Shown here: in pieces, positions 41,178-49,033 of the stretch
How the letters are laid out: each line of letters starts with the position of its first letter
Numbering within the stretch: the first letter of the stretch is position 1
Assembly (NCBI RefSeq): GCF_900107965.1
Contig: NZ_FNVU01000024.1
Coordinates: forward strand, 1 to 64,000
DNA length: 64,000 nt
From: Actinacidiphila yanglinensis
Lineage (GTDB): Bacteria; Actinomycetota; Actinomycetes; Streptomycetales; Streptomycetaceae
Reading direction: 5' to 3'
Translations under genes and position numbers: made by a program
Notes under the pieces: generated by a model
What the model was told of the DNA's origin: nothing
The model's input: only the letters and a program-made list of their open reading frames with translations
The model's database searches: none

Positions 41178-41926
41178 CGACCGCACCACCGCTGGGGATC
41201 CAGCTCTACAGCGTGCGTGACGACATCGGACCCGCGGACCTCGACCGCACGCTCGCACGGCTGGCGGGCCTCGGCTTCTCCCACGCGGAACCGTACGACA
41301 TCCTCAGCGACACCGACGGGCTCGGCGCCGCCCTGCGCGACGCGGGGTTGCTGGCCGCCACCGCCCACGCCTCCGTGCTGCGGCACGACGTGGCCGACGT
41401 GCTGGACGCCGCGCAGGCCCTCGGCATCGGGTGCGTGATCACGCCGTACGTCGACCCGGGCAGCATCGCCGACCGGGCCGGGGTGGAACGCCTCGCCGCG
41501 ACCCTCAACGACGCCGCCGCGGCCGCCGCCGCACGCGGCATCCGGATCGGCTACCACAACCACGACTTCGAGTTCGCGCAGCTCGTCGACGGCGTCCCCG
41601 CCTACGACCTGCTCGCCGAACTCCTCGATCCCGCGGTCGCCTTGGAGGTCGACGTCTACTGGGCGGGGGTCGGCGGCGCCGACGTCTTCGAGCTGCTGCC
41701 CCGCCTGGGCGACCGGGTGCGGCACCTGCACGTCGTCCACGAGCGGGAGCCGGGCAACGACCGGCCGGTCCGGGGTGTGGACACCGCCGGGCGGATGGAC
41801 GAGGTGCTGGCGCTGGCCGCGCCGAGCCTGGAGCTGCCGGTCGTCGAGGTCGTCGCGCACCACAGCGACGTGTGGCCGCTGGTCGAACGCAACGCCGCGT
41901 ACTTCCTGGCCGGAGCGGGCCGATGA
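41174..41926 (+). CDS. Sugar phosphate isomerase/epimerase-like TIM-barrel protein, copy 2
   Basis: The 250-residue xylose-isomerase-like TIM barrel has the IQLYSVRDDI N terminus. Metal-site segments are IGYHNHDFEFAQL, ALEVDVYWAGVGGAD, VRHLHVVHE and VVEVVAHHSDVWPLV. It belongs to the IolE-like group common next to Gfo/Idh genes in sugar catabolic clusters. ATG 41174 overlaps the amine-oxidase stop (ATGA), and its own stop overlaps the third Gfo/Idh gene, so the three are translationally coupled. Its action on a product of the flanking oxidases, by isomerisation or elimination, is inferred. Confidence 0.88.
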   Translation: MTTAPPLGIQLYSVRDDIGPADLDRTLARLAGLGFSHAEPYDILSDTDGLGAALRDAGLLAATAHASVLRHDVADVLDAAQALGIGCVITPYVDPGSIADRAGVERLAATLNDAAAAAAARGIRIGYHNHDFEFAQLVDGVPAYDLLAELLDPAVALEVDVYWAGVGGADVFELLPRLGDRVRHLHVVHEREPGNDRPVRGVDTAGRMDEVLALAAPSLELPVVEVVAHHSDVWPLVERNAAYFLAGAGR

Positions 41927-43053
41927 GCGAGCTCAAGAGCGGGCCGGTCCGGGTCGCGGTCGTCGGCGCCGGCGACATCTCCGACCAGTACCTGAAGGCT
42001 TTCACCGGCTATCCCGACCTCGCCGTCGCCGCCGTCGCCGACCTGGTGCCGGACCGGGCCCGCGCGCAGGCCGAGGCGTACGGCGTCCCGGCCTGGGGCA
42101 GCACCGAGGAGGTGCTGCGGCGCGACGACGTCGACCTGGTGGTGAACCTCACCGTCCCCGCCGCGCACGCCGAGGTCGCACTCGCCGCCATCGCGGCCGG
42201 CAAGCACGTGTGGGGCGAGAAGCCGCTGGCGCTGGACCGGGTGAGCGCCCGCGCGGTGCTGGACGCGGCGGACGCCGCCGGCGTCGTGGTCGGCAACGCC
42301 CCGGACACGGTGCTCGGTCCCGGCGTGCAGACCTCCCACCGGCTGCTGGCCGAGGGCGCGATCGGCGTGCCGCGGACGGTCCTCACCCTCATGCAGGGGC
42401 CGGGGCCGGACCTGTGGCACCCGCGGCCGCAGTTCCTCTTCGCCAAGGGCGCCGGGCCGCTCTTCGACATCGGCCCCTACTACCTGACCGCGCTGGTGCA
42501 GTTGCTGGGCCCGATCGTCTCGGTCAGCGCGAGCGGGCAGATCCCGCGCGCCGAACGCGTCGTCATGGAGGGGCCGGACGCCGGCACCGCGTTCCCGGTG
42601 GAGGTGCCCACCCACCTCAGCGTGGTGACGACGTTCGCCTCCGGGACGGTCGGCACCTCGGTGTACAGCTTCGACTCCCCGCTGCGCCGCCAGCTGTTCG
42701 AGATCACCGGCTCCGAGGGCGTGATGGAGGTGCCGGTCAGCGGGTTCGACGGCGACACCCGGCTGCTGACCGGGACCGCGCGCGACACGCCCTGGACCAC
42801 CGTGCCGGCCGTCGGCGTCCCGAGCGGGCGGGGGGTCGGGGTCCTCGAACTCGCCCGCGCCCTGCGGGCCGGACAACGGCCGCGCGCCAGCGGCGAACTG
42901 GCCTACCACGTGCTGGACGTCATGCTCGCGGTCGAGGAGTCCGCCGAGCTCGGCACGCCGGTCCGGGTGGCGAGCAGCGCGCCCGAGGTGCCCCCGATCC
43001 CACCGCAGTGGGACCCGACCGCACGGACCTACGACGGAACGGAGCAGACATGA
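41923..43053 (+). CDS. Gfo/Idh/MocA oxidoreductase (third of three)
   Basis: This 376-residue enzyme has RVAVVGAGDISDQYLKAF near the N terminus as NAD(P) motif and the active-site motif WGEKPLALDRVSA (about residue 105). GPLFDIGPYYLTALVQLLGP supplies the C-terminal domain segment, with Tyr replacing the common His (D-I-G-P-Y-Y). Members with that sequence are often called inositol-dehydrogenase-like. Overlaps of four bases on each side show tight operon structure. Together with the copies at 26598 and 37226, three different ring-oxidising enzymes serve this cluster. Confidence 0.9.
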   Translation: MSELKSGPVRVAVVGAGDISDQYLKAFTGYPDLAVAAVADLVPDRARAQAEAYGVPAWGSTEEVLRRDDVDLVVNLTVPAAHAEVALAAIAAGKHVWGEKPLALDRVSARAVLDAADAAGVVVGNAPDTVLGPGVQTSHRLLAEGAIGVPRTVLTLMQGPGPDLWHPRPQFLFAKGAGPLFDIGPYYLTALVQLLGPIVSVSASGQIPRAERVVMEGPDAGTAFPVEVPTHLSVVTTFASGTVGTSVYSFDSPLRRQLFEITGSEGVMEVPVSGFDGDTRLLTGTARDTPWTTVPAVGVPSGRGVGVLELARALRAGQRPRASGELAYHVLDVMLAVEESAELGTPVRVASSAPEVPPIPPQWDPTARTYDGTEQT

Positions 43054-44069
43054 GCGAGGGTTACCTCACCTACCGCGCGGCCCGCGAGACCCAGGCGGAG
43101 GAGCTGGAGGCCGCGATATCCCGGCTGGCACCGGCGGTGGCCTCGCTCGGCGCGGCCGGCCTGCTGGCCGGTCCCGGGCCGGTGTTCGTCGGCATCGGCG
43201 CCAGCCTGGCCGCCGCGTGCGCCCCGGTGTGGTCGCTGCGCAGCCGCGGCGTGCACTCCTGGCGGCTGGGCGCGGGCGACCACCCGCTGCCCTACCCCGC
43301 CAGCAGCCACCCGGTGTTCGCGGTGTCCCAGAGCGGGCGCAGCGCGGAGACGCTGGCGGTGCTCCGGTCCGTCGACCCGTCGCTGCGGTACGCCGTGGTC
43401 AACATGACCCCGTCGCCGATCGCGGACGTCGCCACCGGCGTGCTGGACATCGGCAGCATCCCCGACAGCTACGCCTCCACCATCGGCTACACCGCCACCG
43501 TCGCCGCGCTCGGCATGCTCGCCGACGCGTGGGACGGCGGCGCTCCCGACGAGGGCTGGGCCCGGCTCGGCGCGCTGTTCGCCGCGACGGAGAAGGACCT
43601 GCGCGAGCAGGTGCGGGCGCTGGCCCCGCTGTTCGCGACGGCCACCTCCGCGGACTTCGTCGGCACCGGGCCCGCGGTGGGGTCGGCCGAAGCCTCCGCC
43701 CTGCTCTTCCGCGAGGTGGTCCGGATCCCCTCGACCGGGATGAGCACCCGCCAGTACCTGCACGGCGCCATGGAGTCGGCCGGCGGCGGGGTGCACGTCG
43801 TCTTCGGCGACGAGCGCGAGCACACGGTGGCCGACACCCTGGCGGCCGCCGGGCACCCGGTGGTGCTCGTCACCGCCGAACCGGTCGCGGAGCGGCCCCG
43901 GTTGCACCCGGTCCGGGTGCCGCGGCTGCCCGCCGCGCAGCGCGCCGTCATGGAGATCCTGGTCGCGCAGATCCTGGTGGAGGCGGTCGCGGAGGTCCGC
44001 GAGGTGCAGATCGAGGAGTTCGTGTTCCACAACGCCGACATCAAGGTGACCGAGGGGCCCGCGGTATGA
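43050..44069 (+). CDS. SIS-domain sugar-phosphate isomerase/deaminase-like protein
   Basis: The 339-residue protein has two SIS domains as in the isomerase half of GlmS and in AgaS-like deaminase/isomerases. The first has GPVFVGIGASLAAACAPV and VFAVSQSGRSAETLAVL (about residues 48-110). The second has FVGTGPAVGSAEASALLFREV and STRQYLHGAMES (about 205-245), ending in a basic/acidic C-terminal loop. There is no N-terminal glutaminase. Removal of the amino group from, or isomerisation of, an amino-sugar phosphate is the usual role. The position directly before a GlcNAc-kinase-like gene, with a four-base overlap, supports amino-sugar use. Confidence 0.85.
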   Translation: MSEGYLTYRAARETQAEELEAAISRLAPAVASLGAAGLLAGPGPVFVGIGASLAAACAPVWSLRSRGVHSWRLGAGDHPLPYPASSHPVFAVSQSGRSAETLAVLRSVDPSLRYAVVNMTPSPIADVATGVLDIGSIPDSYASTIGYTATVAALGMLADAWDGGAPDEGWARLGALFAATEKDLREQVRALAPLFATATSADFVGTGPAVGSAEASALLFREVVRIPSTGMSTRQYLHGAMESAGGGVHVVFGDEREHTVADTLAAAGHPVVLVTAEPVAERPRLHPVRVPRLPAAQRAVMEILVAQILVEAVAEVREVQIEEFVFHNADIKVTEGPAV

Positions 44070-45004
44070 GGGTCCTCGTCGGCGCCGACATCGGCGGCAC
44101 CAAGCTCGCGATCCGGGTGGCGGCACCGGACGGCGCGGTCCGCGCCGACGTCGAGGTCCCCTCCACCGGCTGGGACGCCGCTCCGGTCGAGCGCGCCGCG
44201 CGCTGGCTGCTGGACCGGGTCGGGGCCGCGCTGCCCGCGGGCGACGAGATCGCCGCCCTCGGAGTCGGCGCGCAGGGCTGCGACACCCAGGAGCACTGCG
44301 CCCGCCTGGCCGCGGCGATCGAGGCGCTGGCGGTGCCCGCCACGGTCGTCAACGACGGCGCGCTGCTGGTCCCGGCCGCGGGCCTGGACGTCGGGATCGG
44401 TGTCATCGCCGGTACCGGCTCGATCGCGGTCGGCGCCGACGCGGACGGCGGCGTGCTGTTCGCCGGCGGCTGGGGCTGGGTGCTCGGCGACGAGGGCAGT
44501 GCCCCGGCGCTCGTCCGCGAGGCGGCGAAGGCGGCGCTGGCCGGCCACGACGCGGGGCGCGCGGACGACGGCCTGCTGTCCGAACTGCTCGCCCACTACG
44601 GGGTGTCCGACGCCCCGGGGCTCGCCCGCGCGGTCAACGACTCCCCTACGCCCGAGACATGGGGTCCGGCCGCGCCGGCGGTCTTCCGGGCCGCCGCCAC
44701 GGGTTCCGCGTCCGCGCACGCCGTGGTGGACGACGCCGCGCTGCGGCTGACCGCCCTGGTGACGAGCCTGCGGGCGCGCGGCGCGGTCGGCGGCACCGTC
44801 GTGGCCGCGGGCGGCGTCGTCCTCGGCCAGCCCCTGCTGGCCGACCGGCTGCGGGCCCGGCTGGGCGAGGCGCACCCCGATCTGACGCTGCGCCTGCTGG
44901 AGGTACCGCCGGTGGCGGGCGCGGTGGCCCTGGCCGGGGTCCGGCACCGCGCGACCGGCGCGGACACGGCGGACACGGCGGACACAGCGGACACAGCACC
45001 CTGA
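44066..45004 (+). CDS. BadF/BadG-type ATPase, (N-acetyl)glucosamine-kinase-like
   Basis: This 312-residue actin-fold kinase has phosphate-1 VGADIGGTKLAIRV, phosphate-2 GVIAGTGSIAVGA and the connecting TVVNDGAL. GGWGWVLGDEGSAPALVREA is the signature of eukaryotic-type GlcNAc kinases and bacterial glucosamine kinases. The adenosine-site glycines GGTVVAAGGVVLG are near residue 240. It would phosphorylate the free amino sugar with ATP. ATG 44066 overlaps the SIS stop. The C terminus ends in ADT repeats encoded by a 9-bp tandem repeat. It shares its class with the kinase in Vibrio chitobiose operons. Confidence 0.87.
   Translation: MRVLVGADIGGTKLAIRVAAPDGAVRADVEVPSTGWDAAPVERAARWLLDRVGAALPAGDEIAALGVGAQGCDTQEHCARLAAAIEALAVPATVVNDGALLVPAAGLDVGIGVIAGTGSIAVGADADGGVLFAGGWGWVLGDEGSAPALVREAAKAALAGHDAGRADDGLLSELLAHYGVSDAPGLARAVNDSPTPETWGPAAPAVFRAAATGSASAHAVVDDAALRLTALVTSLRARGAVGGTVVAAGGVVLGQPLLADRLRARLGEAHPDLTLRLLEVPPVAGAVALAGVRHRATGADTADTADTADTAP
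44963..44998 (+). repeat. 9-bp tandem repeat at end of kinase gene
   Basis: Four units of GACACGGCG or GACACAGCG/A run in phase at the 3' end of the kinase gene and encode Asp-Thr-Ala repeats. Unit number could vary between strains without breaking the frame. Confidence 0.85.
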
Positions 45005-45111
45005 GGCCCGTACCGCGGCACGACGTGTGACGACGACCCGGCGGGCCCGCCCCGGAGCGGCCCGCACGCGCTTCTCCCCTTGACCGGGAGCCCTCCCGAA
45101 TGGAGTCGAGC

Positions 45112-46572
45112 ATGGCAGAGCACCACCACCCCTGGACGGGGTCCCTCTACGTCGACGGCCGGTTCCGGCCGCCCGCGGCGGGAGGTTCCCTCCCGGTCCA
45201 CGACAAGTCCTCCGGCGAGCTGCTGGGGGTCGCCGGCGACGCCGGGCCCGAGGACGTCGACGCGGCCGTGGCCTCCTCGGTCGCCGCCCAGCAGGCGTGG
45301 GCCGCGCTTCCCTACAGCGAGCGTGCCGCGGTCCTGCGCCGGGCCGCGGCGGCCCTCGAAGCCGCCGATGGGCTCCGCGAGTTGATCATGCGGGAGACCG
45401 GCAGCATCGCGGGCAAGGCCGACTACGAGATCGCCTCGGCGGCCGGCGAGCTGTTCGAGGCGGCGGCGCTCGCCTCGCGACCGGTCGGCGAGGTGCTGCG
45501 CACCGGCCACCCGGGCCGCTTCTCGGTGGCCGAGCGCGTCCCGGTCGGCCTGGTCGCGGCGATCACGCCGTGGAACTTCCCGCTGGTGCTGGGGATGCGG
45601 GTGATCGCGCCCGCCCTCGCGCTCGGCAACGCCCTCCTGCTCAAGCCCTCGCCGGAGACGCCGCTGTCCGGCGGTCTGGCGCTGTGCGAGCTCTTCGAGC
45701 AGGCCGGCGTGCCGGCCGGCGTCTTCCAGGTGCTCCCCGGCGGCGAGGCGGTCGGCCGCCGGCTGGTCGAGCACCCGGACGTGGCGATGGTCCACTTCAC
45801 CGGCTCGACGACCGTCGGGCGCGAGATCGCCGGAACCGCGGGGTCGCTGCTGAAGAAGACGTCCCTCGAACTCGGCGGCAACAACGCCCTGCTGGTCCTG
45901 GACGACGCGGACGTCGACCAGGCCGCCATGATCGGCGCGTGGTCGAGCTTCCACTACCAGGGCCAGACCTGCATCAGCGCCGGCCGGCACATCGTCGACC
46001 GCGCGGTCGCCGACGCGTACCTGGACAACCTCACCGCCCGCGCGGCGGCCGTGACCGTGGGCGACCCGCTGCGGGACGGCACCGGCCTGGGCCCGATCAT
46101 CAACGACGTGCAACTGGCGCGCGCCCGGCGGCTGCTGGACGACGCGGTCGCGGGAGGGGCCCGGATCCTGACCGGCGGGACGAACGAGGGCAGGTTCTTC
46201 CGCCCCACCGTCGTCGTGGACGTCGACCCGGCCGCCGCGCTGTGGACCGAGGAGATCTTCGCGCCCATCGCGCCCGTCGCGGTCGTGGACGGCACCGAGC
46301 AGGCCGTCGCGCTCGCCAACGACACGGGTTACGGGCTGGTCTCCTCCGTCGTCGGCTCCGACGTGCACCGCGCCACCGAGGTCGCCCGCCGCCTGAACTG
46401 CGGCATGGTCCACGTCAACGACGCGACACCGCAGGACGAGCCGCTTGCCCCGTTCGGCGGGATCGGCCAGTCCGGTCTGGGCGGCCGGGCCGGCGGCGAC
46501 TCCAACCTCGAGGAGTTCACCGAGCGGCGCTGGCGGACCGTCACCGGCGACCCGGTGCACTACCCGTACTAG
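45112..46572 (+). CDS. NAD(P)-dependent aldehyde dehydrogenase (aryl-aldehyde type)
   Basis: The 486-residue aldehyde dehydrogenase has the nucleophile C287 in YQGQTCISAGRHIV, the base E253 in SLELGGNNALL, the oxyanion Asn in ITPWNFPLVL, and the NAD loop FTGSTTVGREIAG. The C terminus PFGGIGQSGLGGRAG is standard. The YQGQTCISA-type active site resembles benzaldehyde/vanillin dehydrogenases. It would oxidise the aldehyde released by the amine oxidase at 39093 to an acid, which fits an amine to aldehyde to acid route. ATG 45112 (GGAG at six bases) and ATG 45100 are both possible starts. It lies 107 bases after the kinase gene. Confidence 0.92.
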   Translation: MAEHHHPWTGSLYVDGRFRPPAAGGSLPVHDKSSGELLGVAGDAGPEDVDAAVASSVAAQQAWAALPYSERAAVLRRAAAALEAADGLRELIMRETGSIAGKADYEIASAAGELFEAAALASRPVGEVLRTGHPGRFSVAERVPVGLVAAITPWNFPLVLGMRVIAPALALGNALLLKPSPETPLSGGLALCELFEQAGVPAGVFQVLPGGEAVGRRLVEHPDVAMVHFTGSTTVGREIAGTAGSLLKKTSLELGGNNALLVLDDADVDQAAMIGAWSSFHYQGQTCISAGRHIVDRAVADAYLDNLTARAAAVTVGDPLRDGTGLGPIINDVQLARARRLLDDAVAGGARILTGGTNEGRFFRPTVVVDVDPAAALWTEEIFAPIAPVAVVDGTEQAVALANDTGYGLVSSVVGSDVHRATEVARRLNCGMVHVNDATPQDEPLAPFGGIGQSGLGGRAGGDSNLEEFTERRWRTVTGDPVHYPY

Positions 46573-46588
46573 CCGAACCGGCCACGCG

Positions 46589-47134
46589 ATGCACCAACTC
46601 GCCGCCGTGGCAGGGCTCCTGGGGGCGGCGGCGTGCCTGGCGGAGCGGCTCGCCGGGCCGGTCCGCCACTGCGGCCCGCCCGCGGTGGCCCTGGCGGTCA
46701 TGGCGCTGATGGCCAGCGGGGCGGGCGGCACGGCACTGGTGGCGGGGGCCTGCGCCGTCGCCGGTGCCTGCGTGTGGACCGCGCTCGCCGCCGCGTGCCC
46801 CGGCGCGCGGGCCCCGGCGGTGGTGGACCTCGCCACGATGGCACTGATGACCGCGGCGGCCGCGCGGGCGGGCCGGCACGGGCCCGCCGGGGCTCACCCG
46901 CCCGGGATGCGGATGGACGCCGCCGCGGGCGCGTACGACACGAGGTTCTTCCTGTTCCTCGTGGCGTGCTGGGCGCTGGCCAGGGCCGGCGTGCGCCTCA
47001 CCGCACTGGTGGGGCCCGCCGGCACCGGCCGGCCGCTCTCCCCCGGCCCGCGCGCGTCGACCGGCGGCCGCGCGGTCCTGCGGGAGCTGGGCAGCGCGGC
47101 GATGGTCGTCGCGATGGCGGCGATGCTCGCCTGA
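46589..47134 (+). CDS. Small multi-pass membrane protein, DUF5134-like
   Basis: The 181-residue protein has four to five hydrophobic segments (about residues 4-16, 33-50, 51-70, 78-95 and 125-145) and a last helix ending AAMVVAMAAMLA. Short conserved-looking Met/Ala helices such as VALAVMALMAS recall DUF5134 membrane proteins of streptomycetes, but I cannot confirm this. His and Met residues (AMHQLAA, HPPGMRMDAAAG) might bind copper, which would be interesting beside a copper amine oxidase, but this is speculation. ATG 46589 is 16 bases after the aldehyde-dehydrogenase stop. Coding character is supported by strong third-position GC. Confidence 0.6.
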   Translation: MHQLAAVAGLLGAAACLAERLAGPVRHCGPPAVALAVMALMASGAGGTALVAGACAVAGACVWTALAAACPGARAPAVVDLATMALMTAAAARAGRHGPAGAHPPGMRMDAAAGAYDTRFFLFLVACWALARAGVRLTALVGPAGTGRPLSPGPRASTGGRAVLRELGSAAMVVAMAAMLA

Positions 47135-47162
47135 CGGCGCGGGACGTACTTTGACAGCCAGC

Positions 47163-47205
47163 GCCGCCCGGAACCCCGGGCGGCGACCGGGGGCCGGTCC
47201 CCCGG
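47163..47205 (+). terminator. Two consecutive hairpins before GH9 gene
   Basis: GCCGCCCGG (47163-47171) pairs with CCGGGCGGC (47176-47184), a perfect nine-bp stem with loop AACC. CCGGGGG (47187-47193) pairs with CCCCCGG (47199-47205). They lie 29 bases after the membrane-protein stop, and the GH9 gene starts 35 bases later. They probably end or attenuate the upstream operon. Confidence 0.6.
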
Positions 47206-47239
47206 GCCACCGGTACGACGGAAGGGGCGGTACCCCCGG

Positions 47240-48997
47240 GTGCGCGCGACGAACGACTCTCCGACGATCCTGACCGCCCACCTCGGACACGGCCTCGCCG
47301 CGTCCAAGGCGGTGGTCGCCGTCCTCCCGGACGGCCTGCCGCCGCGCGGCGCCGAACTCCTCGGCCCCGGCGGCCCGATCGCGCTCGCGCCGGGCCCGGT
47401 CGGGCCGGTCCCGGGCTGGCGGGCGGGCCCCTTCGCGCGGATCGGGCTCCCCCGGGAGCTGCTGCCGGGGACCTACACGGTGCGGGTGGTGGACGGCAGC
47501 GGGCGCGAGGCCGTGTCGGAGCCGTTCGGGATCGCCGCCGACCGCACGCAGCGGCAGACGATGTCGGACGTGCTGGCGTACTTCCGGGCGATGCGGTCCA
47601 GCGGCGAGATCGACCGCAAGGACCGGCACGCGCGCCTGTGGGGTGACGACGGCGAGCGCGAGGTCGACGCACGCGGCGGCTGGCTCGACGCGAGCGGCGA
47701 CCCCAGCAAGTTCCTCAGCCACCTCACCTACACCCGCACCATGAGCCCGCAGCAGATCCCGCTGTGCGCCTGGGCGCTGGCCGCCGCCCGCGACGCGATC
47801 GCCGCGCACCACCCGGCGCTGCTGCGCTCGCTCGGCGCGAAACTGCGCGACGAGGCCCTGTGGGGCGCGGACTTCCTGATGCGGTTCCGCGCTCCCGAGG
47901 GCTACTTCTACACCGGCATCTTCGACGCGCTGACCAAGCGGCTCGACGAGCGGTTCGTGACGGCGCCCCTGGCCGAGTGCGTCCGCACCGACCGCTACCA
48001 GGCGGCGTACCGGCAGGGCGGCGGCCTCGCCGTCGCCGCCCTGGCCCGCGCCTCCACCCTCGACGACCGCGGGGACTTCACCGGCCGGCAGTACCTGGAG
48101 GCGGCGCTGGCGGGCTTCGCCCACCTGGAGGCGCACAACCTGGAGTACCTCGACGACGGTACCGAGTCGGTGATCGACGACTACGCGGCGCTGCTGGCCG
48201 CGGCCGAACTGGTGGCCGCGGGCGCGGAGCCGGCCGCCCCGGTGGTCGAGGCGGCACGGCGCCGTGCGCGGCAGCTGATCGGCCGCTACGTCCGGCCGGA
48301 CGGCGGCGGGCCCGGCTGGTTCACCGCGGACGCGGAGGGGCGGCCGTTCTTCCACGCGGTGGAGGCCGGGCTGCCGGTCCTCACCCTGGTCCGGTTCGCC
48401 GCCGTCCTCCCGGACGCCCCCGAGGCGGGCGGGGCGCGGGAGTTGGCGGTCGAGGCGATGCTCGACACGTTGCGCCGCACCGCCGCGGTGCCCAACCCGT
48501 TCGGTTACCCCCGGCAGCGGGTCCGGCCGGCCGGCGGGAGCGACCGCGACGCGTTCTTCTTCCCGCACGCCAACGAGACCGGCTACTGGTGGCAGGGGGA
48601 GAACGCCACCATCGCCTCGCTGGCCGCGGCGGCCTGCGCGTGCGCGGACATGGCGGGCGACGCGGGCGCGGCGGGCTCGGCAGGCTCGGCGGGTGTGTCC
48701 GCGGCCGACCGGGAGCGGTTGCTGGAGTTCGCCGACGACCAGTTGGCGTGGATCACCGGCCGCAATCCCTTCGACGCGTGCATGCTTCAGGGCCGCGGCC
48801 GCGGCAACGTGGACTACGCCTCCGACTTCCCCAACCTGCCCGGCGGCATCGTCAACGGCATCACCTCGGGCTGGGCCGACGAGGACGACATCGCCTTCCT
48901 GGCCGGCGACGCGCCCGAGGCCGAGTCGTGGCGGTGGGCCGAGCAGTGGATCCCGCACACCGGGTGGTTCCTGCTGGCGGTGGCCGGCGCCCGCTGA
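47240..48997 (+). CDS. GH9-family glycosidase, beta-glucosaminidase/cellobiase-like, no signal peptide
   Basis: The 585-residue enzyme has an N-terminal CelD-type Ig-like domain (about residues 1-100) and a GH9 (alpha/alpha)6 barrel. GGWLDASGDPSKFLSHLTYT holds the catalytic-base Asp pair (D150, D154), and the acid is E568 in WRWAEQWIPHTGWF near the end. WITGRNPFDACMLQGRG and NLPGGIVNGIT are family blocks. Secreted GH9 cellulases have DAGDY, so the extra Ser before the second Asp and the SHLxYxxxMSPQQ sequence point to the intracellular exo-glucosaminidase group known from Vibrio chitin operons. No signal peptide is present, matching action on imported oligosaccharides. A Gly/Ser/Ala repeat lies at about 472-490. 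GTG 47240 follows GAAGGGG. Confidence 0.8.
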   Translation: MRATNDSPTILTAHLGHGLAASKAVVAVLPDGLPPRGAELLGPGGPIALAPGPVGPVPGWRAGPFARIGLPRELLPGTYTVRVVDGSGREAVSEPFGIAADRTQRQTMSDVLAYFRAMRSSGEIDRKDRHARLWGDDGEREVDARGGWLDASGDPSKFLSHLTYTRTMSPQQIPLCAWALAAARDAIAAHHPALLRSLGAKLRDEALWGADFLMRFRAPEGYFYTGIFDALTKRLDERFVTAPLAECVRTDRYQAAYRQGGGLAVAALARASTLDDRGDFTGRQYLEAALAGFAHLEAHNLEYLDDGTESVIDDYAALLAAAELVAAGAEPAAPVVEAARRRARQLIGRYVRPDGGGPGWFTADAEGRPFFHAVEAGLPVLTLVRFAAVLPDAPEAGGARELAVEAMLDTLRRTAAVPNPFGYPRQRVRPAGGSDRDAFFFPHANETGYWWQGENATIASLAAAACACADMAGDAGAAGSAGSAGVSAADRERLLEFADDQLAWITGRNPFDACMLQGRGRGNVDYASDFPNLPGGIVNGITSGWADEDDIAFLAGDAPEAESWRWAEQWIPHTGWFLLAVAGAR

Positions 48998-49004
48998 CGG
49001 GTGC

Positions 49005-49025
49005 CCGGGCCGGTGCCGGGCCCGG
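49005..49025. terminator. Weak hairpin between convergent genes
   Basis: CCGGGCC (49005-49011) and GGCCCGG (49019-49025) make a seven-bp stem in the 36-base gap between the convergent GH9 and zwf genes. It is short, so this is a tentative bidirectional terminator. Confidence 0.35.
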
Positions 49026-49033
49026 TCACGGCT

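Noticed and set aside
47151..47156. Perfect TTGACA before the GH9 gene as a -35 box
   Set aside because: No acceptable -10 is found at 16-19 bases; that position is part of a GC hairpin stem. The match is probably chance.
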